NCBI GenBank assembly: GCA_013822345.1
Contig: PNKH01000003.1
Location: 62,001-126,000 of the forward strand
Length of the DNA: 64,000 nt
Direction: 5' to 3'
From: Isosphaera sp.
GTDB lineage: Bacteria; Planctomycetota; Planctomycetia; Gemmatales; Gemmataceae
Made by a program: the position numbers and the translations under genes. Of this stretch, positions 1-8,565 are shown in pieces (positions within the stretch are counted from its first letter, which is position 1; each line of letters starts with the position of its first letter). A model generated the notes under the pieces. It had not been told where the DNA came from, searched no databases, and saw only the letters and a list, made by a program, of their open reading frames with translations.

Positions 1-659
1 CACCTCACCCCGAACTGCGGCGACGCGAGGAGCCGATCGACGACCCGCTCGTAGGCGCCCGGGGCGGTGTCCTTCACGAAGGCGTCGACCTCGGCCGGGG
101 TCGGCGGGAGGCCGGTGAGGTCGAGCGACAGCCGGCGGACGAGCGTCTCGCGCGGGGCCTCCGGCGACGGGGTCAGCCCCGCCCGCTCCAGCCGGGCGAG
201 GACGAACGCGTCGACCGGGGTCGCGGCCGGGTGCCTGGTCTTCGGGGGCTCCGGGCGGCGCGGCGGGACGTACGCCCAGTGCTTGCCGTCGGTCGCGGGC
301 CAGTCCGCGCCGCCGGCGACCCAGTCGCGGAGGAGCCGGACCTGGCCCGCGGTCAGTCGGTCGCCGCGCGGCGGCATCGCGCCTTCGGTCCCCGCCGGCA
401 GCGCGACGCGGCGGAGGAGTTCGCCCGGGTCCGCCTTGCCGGGCGCGACCGCCGGGCCGGCGTCCCCGCCGGCCAGCGCCGCGGCGCGCGAGTCGAGCCG
501 GAGCGACCCGCGCTGCTTCTCCGGGCCGTGGCACTCGACGCACGCCCGCCGCAGCAGGGCGACCGCGTCCCGGGCCGTGGCGGCCTTGTCCGAGGGGTCG
601 GCGGCGGGTGACGGCGCGGCGGCCGCGAGGAGGAGGGCGGCCGCGAGAGCCGGACGCAT
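1..659 (-). CDS. Planctomycete cytochrome / DUF1549 protein, truncated by window edge
   Basis: N-terminal 219 or so residues of a secreted PSCyt1-DUF1549(-DUF1553) protein; the C-terminus lies beyond the window start. A signal peptide (Ala/Leu-rich, residues 1-20) is followed by a c-type haem motif CVECH (Cys40, Cys43, His44) and an MPPRGD segment typical of these cytochromes. The start of the DUF1549 domain follows, with the hallmark LDLTGLPPTPAEVDAFV near residue 190. Members of this family are very abundant in Planctomycetota and are usually paired with DUF1501 proteins; their biochemical role is not established. The ATG at 659 is chosen because it directly precedes the signal peptide; only a weak ribosome site (AGGA) is visible. 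It lies 122 nt downstream of the penicillin-acylase gene on the same strand. Confidence 0.9.
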   Translation of the reverse strand, partial: MRPALAAALLLAAAAPSPAADPSDKAATARDAVALLRRACVECHGPEKQRGSLRLDSRAAALAGGDAGPAVAPGKADPGELLRRVALPAGTEGAMPPRGDRLTAGQVRLLRDWVAGGADWPATDGKHWAYVPPRRPEPPKTRHPAATPVDAFVLARLERAGLTPSPEAPRETLVRRLSLDLTGLPPTPAEVDAFVKDTAPGAYERVVDRLLASPQFGVR

Positions 660-781
660 GAGGGGGGGTCCTGGTCAGGCAGGGCGGGTTGGGAGGTTAT
701 TCTCGGCGAACCCCACACAGGTGTCAAACACCGGCGGGCACCCGGAGTATCTCCGCCGGCGGGTCGAGCGCCGGCGGGCCG

Positions 782-3145
782 TCACTTCGGGCGGAGGGTC
801 AGGCGGTGCCGGGTGACCTCGTCCACCTTCGGCCGGGTGAACGCGAGCGGGAAGTACTCCCCCTTCGCCCAGAGCGGGGCGAGGTCCGCGTAGTGCGGGC
901 TGCCCGGCTGCCCGGACTGCCCCGGGGCGCTGGTCGCGAGCCCCCGGTCCCAGTCGGCCAGGTCGAGCAGGTGGCGGTAGGTCGCCCCGTGGACCTGCCG
1001 GAACCGGTCGTCGTGGCGGGCGTTGTTCGGCGTGTTCCCGTCCCCGGGGCGCTCGAACGGGCCGACGTCGAGCGCCGTCCCGACCCCCGCCCCGAGCCTC
1101 CCGAGCGGGTGCTCGAAGGTCGCGGTGTGCAGCGCCCCCCACCGCCGCTGCTGGCCCTCGGGAAGTTTCTTCAGCTTCCCGACCGCGGCCGCGAACGTCT
1201 CACGCAGGAGCTGGTCGCGGGCGGCCGTCGGGTCGGCGCCGAACCACCGGGCGTCCGGGTTCTCCAGCGCCGCGAGCGCGGTCGGCAGCCCGCCGAGCGA
1301 GACGGCCGACGCCAGCAGCTCCTTCGGGACGTGCGGTCCGTACAGCCCGTGCTGCAACTCGCGCAACCAGATCGCGTAGAGCGGGCCCGCCTCCGCGTCG
1401 ACCCCTAGCCGGCCGTCCCACCCGGTCAGCAACTTGGCGTACGGGGTCAGGTCCTCGTCCTTCAGGTCGACGCCCTTCAGGAGCCTCGCGACGGCCAGCC
1501 CCGGGAGGGACACGTTGTCGTGCTGGACCGCCCGGAAGTCTTCGACCGCCCACTTGTCCTTCGAAGCGAGCCGGTCGCGGATGCGGTGGAACCGGTACGG
1601 GGCGGCGAACTCGTAGCCGATCTGGTGCCGATACCCGTCCGGGATGACGTTGTGGTTGGCGGTCGCCAGCCACCCGGCCTTCGGGTTCCAGCTCTGCGGC
1701 AGGTCGCCGACGGCCAGGTGGCCGGACCACTCGAACCCGCCCGCGCCCGGCACCGGGAGGAGGCCGTCGTGCCTCGGCCGGACCGGGGTGCCGGCCGCCG
1801 CGACCCACCCGACGGTCCCGCCCACGTCCGCGTAGACGAAGTTCAGCCCCGGCACCTTCCACCGGCCGAGGGCGGCGAGGAACTCGTCCCGGTCCTTCGC
1901 CCGACCGACGGAGAGCGACGCGAGGTACGCCGCCCCGCCCGGCTCGTGCCCCACCCACTTCAGCGCGTACGCCCGGTTCCGCGTCTCGTCCCGGAACAGC
2001 ACCGGCCCGTGCCGGGTGTACCGGAGCTCGACCTCCCGCGCCTTCTCCCCCTTCACGGGGATCGTCTCCCTGACCACGGTCATCCGCTCCCGGCCGCCGC
2101 CGGCCGCGTACAGCTCCGGGTCCTTCGGGTCGAGTTCCTCCACGTAGATGTCGGCCTGGTCGACCCCGACGATGGTGAACCCCCACGCGATCGTGTCGTT
2201 GTGGCCGATCGCGACCCCGGGCAGCGCCGGCTCGCCGCTGCCGATCACGTTCCAGCCCGGGGCGTTCAGGTGGACAAGGTAGCGCAGCGACGGCAGCGCG
2301 GTCGCCCGGTGCGGGTCGCTCGCCAGGAGCGGCTTCCCGGACGCCGACCGCCCGCCGGACACCACCCAGTTGTTGCTCTCCGTCTTCGCCGGCGCGAACC
2401 CCATCGCCTTGACCGCCGCCTCGTACCCGGCGAGGACCCGGCCGTCGACCGCCTTCAGGTCCTCCGCCGGCAGGTGGGGGGCGTACGCCCGGGCCGGGTC
2501 GACCGGGGCGAGCCACCGGGCCTTCTCGACCCCGACCGCGGCGACGAGCCGGGCCCGGGCGACCTCGGTCCGGAAGTTCTGCGACATGTACACCCCGGAC
2601 ATCCGCCCGAGCACGTCCTCCGGCTTCCACTTCTTCGGGGCGACCCCGAGGAGTTGGAACTCGACCGGCAACTTATCGCCGAACTGGTCGACGGCGGCGT
2701 TGATCCCGGCGGTGAACGCGGCGGCGATCTCCTTCGCGTCCGGCGCGTAGCTGGCCCACTCCGGTTCCATCGGTCCGCGGTACCTCACGAGCCGGGCGAA
2801 GGCGTCGGCCTCGACGAAGCCCGGGCCGAACGCCTCAGCCATCTCGCCGGCCGCCTGCCGCCGCCAGATGTCGAGCTGGAACAGCCGGTCCTGGGCCGCG
2901 ACGAACCCCTGGGCGAAGAACAGGTCGGGGGTGTTCTTCGCGTAGATGTGCGGGACCCCCCAGCGGTCGCGCAGCACCTCGACCGGCTCCTTCAGCCCCG
3001 CGAGTGTCAGCCCGCCCTCGGTCCGGGCGAGGACCCGCCCGGCCTTCTCCAGCAACCCGTCCGGCGCGGGCGGCTGTGCGGTCGCGCCGGACGGGAGCGA
3101 GCCCGCGAGGGCGAGCGCCGTGAGGCCGCAGGTCCGGAGGCTCAT
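782..3145 (-). CDS. Penicillin acylase family protein (Ntn hydrolase), exported
   Basis: 787 residues, with a signal peptide at about 1-23. The protein matches the penicillin/AHL acylase family, whose precursors are cut autocatalytically into alpha and beta chains. The catalytic N-terminal serine of the beta chain is expected at Ser257, in the motif ESNNWVVSG followed by SGKPLLASDPH. The alpha part contains the family pattern GVPHIYA near residue 63 and FAQGFVAAQDRLFQLD near 77. Substrates in this family include beta-lactams, N-acyl-homoserine lactones and other N-acyl compounds; the substrate here cannot be told from sequence. An AGGAGA ribosome site precedes ATG 3145. The methyltransferase gene ends 31 nt upstream, so the two are probably co-transcribed. 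Confidence 0.9.
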   Translation of the reverse strand: MSLRTCGLTALALAGSLPSGATAQPPAPDGLLEKAGRVLARTEGGLTLAGLKEPVEVLRDRWGVPHIYAKNTPDLFFAQGFVAAQDRLFQLDIWRRQAAGEMAEAFGPGFVEADAFARLVRYRGPMEPEWASYAPDAKEIAAAFTAGINAAVDQFGDKLPVEFQLLGVAPKKWKPEDVLGRMSGVYMSQNFRTEVARARLVAAVGVEKARWLAPVDPARAYAPHLPAEDLKAVDGRVLAGYEAAVKAMGFAPAKTESNNWVVSGGRSASGKPLLASDPHRATALPSLRYLVHLNAPGWNVIGSGEPALPGVAIGHNDTIAWGFTIVGVDQADIYVEELDPKDPELYAAGGGRERMTVVRETIPVKGEKAREVELRYTRHGPVLFRDETRNRAYALKWVGHEPGGAAYLASLSVGRAKDRDEFLAALGRWKVPGLNFVYADVGGTVGWVAAAGTPVRPRHDGLLPVPGAGGFEWSGHLAVGDLPQSWNPKAGWLATANHNVIPDGYRHQIGYEFAAPYRFHRIRDRLASKDKWAVEDFRAVQHDNVSLPGLAVARLLKGVDLKDEDLTPYAKLLTGWDGRLGVDAEAGPLYAIWLRELQHGLYGPHVPKELLASAVSLGGLPTALAALENPDARWFGADPTAARDQLLRETFAAAVGKLKKLPEGQQRRWGALHTATFEHPLGRLGAGVGTALDVGPFERPGDGNTPNNARHDDRFRQVHGATYRHLLDLADWDRGLATSAPGQSGQPGSPHYADLAPLWAKGEYFPLAFTRPKVDEVTRHRLTLRPK

Positions 3146-3176
3146 GGGTCGTTCTCCTGGGGGCGGACCGGGGGGG

Positions 3177-4187
3177 CTACCGCTTGACGGCGAGGACGGC
3201 GTCCAGCGGGGCGTCGGTCGTCCGCCCGTCGACCTCCGCGAACCCCGCCCGCCCCAAGAGGTCCGCGTACTCCCCGAGTGTCCGCTCCTTCCCCTCCGTC
3301 ACCAGCAGCATGTTCAGGTCCTGCATCTGGGCCCAGTCCGGGCCGGCCCGGTCGTCGGCGATCAGCTTCTCGGCCACCAGCACCGCCCCGCCGGCCGGCA
3401 GCCGGTCGTACGCCCGCCGCAGCAGGGTCAGGATCGTGTCCTCCGCCCAGTCGTGCAGGACCCGGCCGAGGGCGTACAGGTCGGCGTCCGGGAGCGGGTC
3501 TGCGAAGAAGTCGCCGGCCGCCACCTCGACCCGGTCGGCGACCTCGGTCGCGGACACCACCTCCCGGGCAAGCGGCACCACCTCCGGCAGGTCGAACACG
3601 ACCGCCCGTAGGTCCGGGTAGCGGCGGCAGGCGGCGACGGCCAGGTGGCCGGTCGCCCCGCCGAGGTCGGCGAGCCGGCGGAACCGGGACAGGTCGAACG
3701 CCTCCACCACCCGCGGGGACGAGATCAGCCCGTACCCGTGCATCCCCATCAGGAACTCGCGCCGCAGCTCCGGGGTGCTGAAGATGCTGGCGAACACCGG
3801 CCCGTCCCACCCGAATGTCCGCCCCCACCCGGGCGTCCCGTCCCGCACCCCGGCGGCCAGGTCGGCCCACAGCTTCCACAGCACCTCGTCGGTGAACCGC
3901 AGGTACCCGGTCAGCCGGCGCGGGCTGTCCCGGGTCAGGTAGGCGTCGGCCGCCCGGGTGTTGGCGTACCCGGCCGGGTCGCGGCGGAGCAGCCGCAGCC
4001 CGACGCAGGCGTCGAGCAGCCGGGCCAGCGCGCCCGGGTGGGCGGCGAGTTCGGCGGCCAGGTCGGGGGCGGCCTTCGGCCCGCCGGCCAGGGCGTCGAA
4101 CACCCCGAGGGAGACGGCCGCGAACATCGCCTTCGACCGGCGGAAGGCGACGAGCAGGTCGAGAACCGGGGCGGGGTCGGCGGTCAC
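3177..4187 (-). CDS. SAM-dependent O-methyltransferase (COMT/ASMT-like)
   Basis: 336 residues. The N-terminal 90 residues form the winged-helix dimerisation domain seen in COMT/ASMT-type methyltransferases (FDALAGGP, then LRLLRRD). The C-terminal Rossmann domain has the SAM-binding glycine motif LADLGGATGHLA (172-183), the acidic FDLPEVV (198-204), and the likely catalytic histidine in RVLHDWAED (His245). The family methylates hydroxyl groups of small aromatic or polyketide molecules; the substrate is unknown. GTG 4187 is chosen because a GGAG sequence lies about 7 nt upstream and the family's N-terminus begins there. The open frame continues far upstream across the divergent sulfatase, which is a GC-rich artefact. 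Confidence 0.87.
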   Translation of the reverse strand: MTADPAPVLDLLVAFRRSKAMFAAVSLGVFDALAGGPKAAPDLAAELAAHPGALARLLDACVGLRLLRRDPAGYANTRAADAYLTRDSPRRLTGYLRFTDEVLWKLWADLAAGVRDGTPGWGRTFGWDGPVFASIFSTPELRREFLMGMHGYGLISSPRVVEAFDLSRFRRLADLGGATGHLAVAACRRYPDLRAVVFDLPEVVPLAREVVSATEVADRVEVAAGDFFADPLPDADLYALGRVLHDWAEDTILTLLRRAYDRLPAGGAVLVAEKLIADDRAGPDWAQMQDLNMLLVTEGKERTLGEYADLLGRAGFAEVDGRTTDAPLDAVLAVKR

Positions 4188-4241
4188 GGCGGAACTCCGG
4201 GAGGGGCGGTCGGGTTGATGTACGAGCCGGGTCGGCCCGGG

Positions 4242-4247
4242 TACAAT
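4242..4247 (+). promoter_or_regulatory. Possible -10 element upstream of sulfatase 4284
   Basis: TACAAT matches the sigma-70 -10 consensus at five of six positions and lies 37 nt before ATG 4284, in the 96-bp divergent space. No convincing -35 is seen at 16-18 bp spacing; TTGATG at 4215-4220 is 21 bp away. Confidence 0.25.
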
Positions 4248-4283
4248 CTCGGCCGCGGGCCGTCCGCCGACGGGGGAACGCCG

Positions 4284-5705
4284 ATGCGAACCGGGATCGC
4301 CGCCGCGCTCGTGGCCGTGTGGGCCGGGCCGGCCGCCGCCGACCCGCCGAACGTCGTGCTGGTGATGGCCGACGACCAGGGGTGGGGCGACATGGCGTAC
4401 AACGGCCACCCGCACCTGAAGACCCCGCACTTCGACGCCCTGGCGAAGCAGGCGGTCCGGTTCGACCAGTTCCACGCCGCCGCCCCGGTCTGCTCCCCGA
4501 CCCGGGCCAGCGTCCTGACCGGCCGCACCCCGAACCGGATGGCCGCGTTCAAGTGGGGCCACCCGATCCGCCCCCAGGAGACCACCCTCGCCCAGGTCCT
4601 CAAGGCCGCCGGGTACCGGACCGGGCACTTCGGCAAGTGGCACCTCGGGTCGGTCCAGAAGGACGGGACGTGTACCCCGGGCAAGTGCGGGTTCGACGAC
4701 TGGGTGTCGGCCCCGAACTTCTTCGACCTCGACCCGGTCCTGAGCGACCGCGGCAAGGCAGTCGAGTTCGAGGGGGACAGCTCGGACGTGACCGCCGACC
4801 TCGCCGTCACGTTCCTCCGCGACTGTGCCGGGAAGAAGCAGCGGTTCCTGGCGGTCGTCTGGTTCGGGTCGCCGCACGCCCCGCACCAGGCCCTCCCCGT
4901 CGACCGCGGCCGGTACGCCGACCGGCCGGCGGACGAGCGCGACTTCCTCGGCGAGATCACCGCGATGGACCGGGCCGTCGGTCGCATCCGGGGTGAGATC
5001 AAAACGCTCGGCCTGACCGACAACACCGTGCTGTGGTACTGCTCCGACAACGGGGCGCTGCCGAAGGTCGGGTCGTCCGGCGGCCGCCGCGGGAACAAGG
5101 GGCAGGTGTATGAGGGCGGGCTGCTCGTCCCGGCGCTGGTCGAATGGCCGGCCCGGTTCCCGAAGCCGCGGACGATCTCGACCCCGTGCGTCACGTCCGA
5201 CATCTACCCGACGGTGCTGGAGTGGACCGGGGCTAAGGCCGACCGGCAGCCGCCGCTCGACGGCGTCAACCTCGTCCCGCTCCTCGACGGCAAGGCCGAG
5301 TCGCGGGGCAAGCCGATCGGGTTCTGGGACCACCCTGCGCCCGGGGTCGGCGTCCCGGCGAAGGCGTGGATGGACGAGTTGCTCGCCGAGCAGAAGGCCG
5401 GCCGCGAGCCGGTCGACCCGAAGAAGCTGTTCGCCGACGCCGGCACGATCGCGGCGAAGCACCCGACCGACCGCTTCCCCGGCCACGCAGCCTGGCTCGA
5501 CGGGTCGTGGAAGCTCCACCGGGTCGAGGGCCCGAAGGCCGACGCCGTGCGGTGGGAGCTGTACGACCTCGCCGCCGACCCGAAGGAGGCGCGCGACGTG
5601 CTGGCCGCCGAGCCGAAGCGGGCCGACGCGATGAAGAAGGAACTGACCGCGTGGCTCGGGTCGGTGGTGCGGAGCCTGAACGGCGAAGACTACCCGGCCA
5701 AGTGA
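4284..5705 (+). CDS. Sulfatase (arylsulfatase family), exported
   Basis: 473 residues with a signal peptide (1-19). The sulfatase fold is shown by the metal-binding Asp pair in NVVLVMADDQGWGD (Asp30, Asp31), the formylglycine motif CSPTRASVLTGR (Cys70), GHFGKWHLGS, and a late metal site in CSDNGALPK. Sulfatases hydrolyse sulfate esters after the Cys is oxidised to formylglycine by a maturase not seen in this window. It probably acts in the periplasm or outside the cell on sulfated glycans. The next sulfatase starts 22 nt downstream, giving a two-gene operon. ATG 4284 is preferred over an in-frame ATG further upstream because it directly begins the signal peptide. Confidence 0.93.
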   Translation: MRTGIAAALVAVWAGPAAADPPNVVLVMADDQGWGDMAYNGHPHLKTPHFDALAKQAVRFDQFHAAAPVCSPTRASVLTGRTPNRMAAFKWGHPIRPQETTLAQVLKAAGYRTGHFGKWHLGSVQKDGTCTPGKCGFDDWVSAPNFFDLDPVLSDRGKAVEFEGDSSDVTADLAVTFLRDCAGKKQRFLAVVWFGSPHAPHQALPVDRGRYADRPADERDFLGEITAMDRAVGRIRGEIKTLGLTDNTVLWYCSDNGALPKVGSSGGRRGNKGQVYEGGLLVPALVEWPARFPKPRTISTPCVTSDIYPTVLEWTGAKADRQPPLDGVNLVPLLDGKAESRGKPIGFWDHPAPGVGVPAKAWMDELLAEQKAGREPVDPKKLFADAGTIAAKHPTDRFPGHAAWLDGSWKLHRVEGPKADAVRWELYDLAADPKEARDVLAAEPKRADAMKKELTAWLGSVVRSLNGEDYPAK

Positions 5706-5727
5706 CGACCCGTCAGGAGGTGTTCCG

Positions 5728-7170
5728 GTGACCCGCTCCCTCTCCGCCCTCGCCGCGCTACTCGCCGCGTCCGCCCCGGCGGCCGCGGCCGACCCGCCGC
5801 GGCCACCGAACGTCCTGTTCTGCATCGCCGACGACGCGTCGTCCCACTTCGGGGCGTACGGGTGCAAGTGGACGAAGACGCCGAACGTCGACCGCGTCGC
5901 GGCCGCCGGGGTCGTGTTCGAGAACGCCTACACCCCGACCGCCAAGTGCGCCCCGTCCCGGGCCGCGATCCTCACCGGCCGGTACCCGTGGCTGCTGGAG
6001 GAGGCGGCCAACCACCAGCCGTACTTCCCGGCGAAGTACAAGGCGTTCACCGAGGCGCTGGCCGAGGCCGGGGTGTCCTGCGGGTCCGCCGGCAAGGTGT
6101 GGGGGCCGGGGTCGGCGACCACCGCCGACGGCAAGGTCCGGACCTGGGGGATGACCCACACCGGCGGGGCGAAGGCCGGCCCGCCCGGCGACCGGTTCAA
6201 ACAGTTCCTCGCCGCCCGGCCGAAGGACAGGCCGTTCTTCTACTGGTACGGCAGCACCAACCCGCACCGCCCGTACACCGCCGACGCCGGCCTCGCCGCC
6301 GGGAAGAAGCCGGCCGACGTCGACCGCGTCCCGGCCATCTGGCCGGACAATGACACGGTCCGCCGGGACATGCTCGACTACGCCACCGAGGTCGAGGCGT
6401 TCGACGCCGAGGTCGGGTCGCTCCTGAAGGCGCTGGCCGACGCCGGCGAGGCCGAGAACACCGTCGTGATCGTCACCTCCGACCACGGCATGCCGTTCCC
6501 GCGGGTGAAGGGGCACAACTACGACGCGTCGAACCGCGTCCCGCTGGTGGTCGGCGGGCCGAAGGCCGTCGTCGCCGGCGGCCGGCGGGTCGCCGACTTC
6601 GTGAACTTCGTCGACCTCGCCCCGACCCTGCTGGAGCTGTACGCGGTGGACGGGGCAAAGGCCGGCCTGGCGGCGCCCTCCGGCCACAGCTTCACCGACC
6701 TGCTCCGCGGCAAGGCGGCCCGCGAGCGGCCGGTCGTGGTCACCGGCCGGGAGCGGAACGACGCCTACGCCCGGCCGGGGACCGAGGCGGGGCTCGGCTA
6801 CCCGGTCCGGGCGGTCCGCGAGGGCGACTTCCTCTACGTCCACAACTTCGCCCCCGACCGGTGGCCGTGCGGCAACCCCGACCTGGGGCTGAAGGACACG
6901 GACGCCGGGCCGACGAAGAAGCTGGTGGAAGACCGTGGGGAGAAGGACGCGTTCTGGCAGCTCTGCTTCGGGAAGCGGCCGGCCGAGGAGCTGTTCGACC
7001 TGGCGAAGGACCCGGACTGCGTAGCGAACCTCGCCGCCGACGCGAGGCACCGCGACCGGGCGGCGGCGCTGAGGGAGAAGCTGTTCGCCGAGCTGAAGCG
7101 GCAGGGCGACCCCCGCGCCCTCGGCAAGGGGGACGTGTTCGACAACTACCCGACGTTCCGCAAGAAGTGA
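5728..7170 (+). CDS. Sulfatase (heparan N-sulfatase/sulfamidase-like), exported
   Basis: 480 residues with a signal peptide (1-21). Motifs are Asp35/Asp36 in LFCIADDASSHFG, the formylglycine site CAPSRAAILTGRYP (Cys74) and TSDHGMPFPRVKG near 250. The combination of the early ADDAS segment, the GKVWGPG segment in place of GKWHLG, and the SDHG metal site resembles the N-sulphoglucosamine sulfohydrolase branch; this subgroup call is tentative. GTG 5728 is set by a perfect AGGAGG 7 nt upstream (5715-5720). The gene follows the first sulfatase by 22 nt and ends 27 bp from the convergent RidA gene. Confidence 0.9.
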   Translation: MTRSLSALAALLAASAPAAAADPPRPPNVLFCIADDASSHFGAYGCKWTKTPNVDRVAAAGVVFENAYTPTAKCAPSRAAILTGRYPWLLEEAANHQPYFPAKYKAFTEALAEAGVSCGSAGKVWGPGSATTADGKVRTWGMTHTGGAKAGPPGDRFKQFLAARPKDRPFFYWYGSTNPHRPYTADAGLAAGKKPADVDRVPAIWPDNDTVRRDMLDYATEVEAFDAEVGSLLKALADAGEAENTVVIVTSDHGMPFPRVKGHNYDASNRVPLVVGGPKAVVAGGRRVADFVNFVDLAPTLLELYAVDGAKAGLAAPSGHSFTDLLRGKAARERPVVVTGRERNDAYARPGTEAGLGYPVRAVREGDFLYVHNFAPDRWPCGNPDLGLKDTDAGPTKKLVEDRGEKDAFWQLCFGKRPAEELFDLAKDPDCVANLAADARHRDRAAALREKLFAELKRQGDPRALGKGDVFDNYPTFRKK

Positions 7171-7197
7171 CCCGGGTCGCCACGGCCGGGCACCCGG

Positions 7198-7599
7198 TCA
7201 CCCGCCGACGACGGCCACCACCTCGATCTCGACCAGCCAGTCCGGGACGACCAGGGCGGCGACCCCGACCAGGGTGCTCGCCGGCGGGCGGTCCGGGTCG
7301 AGGTGCTTCCGCCGCACCTCCCGGACCACCGGGACGTGCTCCGGGGCCAGCCCGACGACGAAGTAGGTGACCTTCACCACGTCCTTGAACGTCGCCCCGG
7401 CGGCCGCCAGGGCGGTCCCGAGGTTCTCGAACGTCCGCTCCACCTGGGCCCGGAAGTCGCCCTTCCCGACCACCTCGCCCCGGGCGTCCACGCTCACCTG
7501 GCCGGACACGTACACCGTCCGCCCGCCGGCCGCGGCGACGGCGTGGGTGAACCCGTTCGGCGGGTTCAGCCCGGGCGGGTTGAAGAACTCCTTCGGCAC
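7198..7599 (-). CDS. RidA family protein (reactive imine/enamine deaminase)
   Basis: 133 residues, the usual length of RidA/YjgF/UK114 proteins. The family pattern is present: an N-terminal FNPPGLNPPNGFTHAV, central VYVSGQVSVD, FENLGTALAAAGATFKDVVK, and C-terminal DPDRPPASTLVGVAAL, which contains the substrate-binding Arg. Many family members hydrolyse reactive enamine/imine intermediates; others have unknown roles. GTG 7599 is chosen because a G-rich ribosome site (GAGGGGGG) lies just upstream. The HpcH/HpaI aldolase gene ends 20 nt upstream, so the genes 8566-9675, 7620-8390 and 7198-7599 look like one catabolic unit. Confidence 0.92.
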   Translation of the reverse strand: MPKEFFNPPGLNPPNGFTHAVAAAGGRTVYVSGQVSVDARGEVVGKGDFRAQVERTFENLGTALAAAGATFKDVVKVTYFVVGLAPEHVPVVREVRRKHLDPDRPPASTLVGVAALVVPDWLVEIEVVAVVGG

Positions 7600-7619
7600 G
7601 GTCGTCCCCCCTCGCGGCG

Positions 7620-8390
7620 CTACCCCTTCCGCAGCTCGCCGAACGCCAGCGCCATCGCGTCCCTCATCATCGAGCTGTCGTTCGAGTAGACCACCAGCCG
7701 GGCCCCCTGGCGGACCGTCCGTAGGGCCTGGTCGGCCTTCCCGAACCAGCACCCGGCGGCGACGTGGTGCTTGTCGGCGGTGTCGATGACCTTCTTCAGT
7801 AGGGCGACCAGGTCCTTGTGGTCGTACTCGTTCGGGATGCCCATGGCGGTGGAGAGGTCGTTCGGCCCGACGAACACCGCGTGCACCCCCGGGATCGAGC
7901 AGATCGCGTCCAGGTTCTCGATCCCGGCCGGCGACTCGATCATCGGAATGAAGACCGTGTCGGCGCACCGGACGGTGGTGACGTACTCCTTCGTCGCCGC
8001 GCTCGGCCACTCGCCCTTGTCGAGCACCCGCTGGAGGGCGCGGCCCTTGAGCGGGCGGTACACGGCGGCCGCCGCCAGGGCCTTGGCGTGCGCCACCTCC
8101 TCGACGTACGGGACCACCACCCCGTCGAACGAGTCGCACACCTTGGACACGTCGTCCGGGTCGCGGCTGTGGGTGCGGGCCAGGCAGGCGATCCCCTTCG
8201 CGTTCAGGGCGTACCTCATCGGCAGGAAGTCGGCGATGTCGAGGGCGTTGTGCTCGGCGGTGACGATGACGAAGTCGAGCGCCCCCGGCGGGAGGAAGTC
8301 GACCACCGCCGGGCAGACCGCGTGCTGGAAGAACGTGCCGAACACCCGGTCGCCCTTGACCAGCTTGTCCTTCAGTGCCTTGCCGCTCAT
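7620..8390 (-). CDS. HpcH/HpaI family aldolase
   Basis: 256 residues, typical for the class II (metal-dependent) HpcH/HpaI aldolase family, which cleaves 2-keto-3-deoxy acids to pyruvate or a related keto acid plus an aldehyde. The general-base His lies in VIVTAEHNALD. The metal ligands are Glu in IPMIESPAG and Asp in VGPNDLSTAMG. The substrate-carboxylate Arg region is ACLARTHSRD. ATG 8390 has a GGAGG sequence 8 nt upstream. The upstream Gfo/Idh gene is separated by 175 bp that hold a four-way-junction repeat (8416-8527). A sugar-acid substrate is inferred from the neighbour oxidoreductase. Confidence 0.92.
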   Translation of the reverse strand: MSGKALKDKLVKGDRVFGTFFQHAVCPAVVDFLPPGALDFVIVTAEHNALDIADFLPMRYALNAKGIACLARTHSRDPDDVSKVCDSFDGVVVPYVEEVAHAKALAAAAVYRPLKGRALQRVLDKGEWPSAATKEYVTTVRCADTVFIPMIESPAGIENLDAICSIPGVHAVFVGPNDLSTAMGIPNEYDHKDLVALLKKVIDTADKHHVAAGCWFGKADQALRTVRQGARLVVYSNDSSMMRDAMALAFGELRKG

Positions 8391-8415
8391 CGCAACCTCC
8401 GCGCGTCTCGGCCCT

Positions 8416-8527
8416 GTAGGGTGCCGTCGAGGGCCGCGCTTCGCGGCCCGACGACGCACCACCCCCACGTCCGCGTGTCCCCGGTGCGTCGTCGCCGGGC
8501 GCTTCGCCCGGCTCGACCGCACCCGAC
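8416..8527. repeat. Four-way-junction palindromic element, family A, copy 1
   Basis: 112-bp inverted-repeat element between the Gfo/Idh stop and the HpcH/HpaI start. The outer arms (GTAGGGTGCCGTCGAG versus CTCGACCGCACCCGAC) pair with two mismatches. Inside are a side hairpin GGCCGCG-CTT-CGCGGCC, a central stem CGACGACGCACC/GGTGCGTCGTCG with a loop of about 20 nt, and a second side hairpin CCGGGCG-CTT-CGCCCGG. Three more copies occur at 21349, 56186 and 61195. No open frame of note lies inside. Confidence 0.88.
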
Positions 8528-8565
8528 GAGACTGGCCGTCGCTCACGCTTCCGGCTCGGACGGGA

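Noticed and set aside
4188-5867. N-terminal extension of the methyltransferase frame across the sulfatase
   Set aside because: The methyltransferase family starts at GTG 4187, with a ribosome site; the extension is antisense to a conserved sulfatase and low in complexity.
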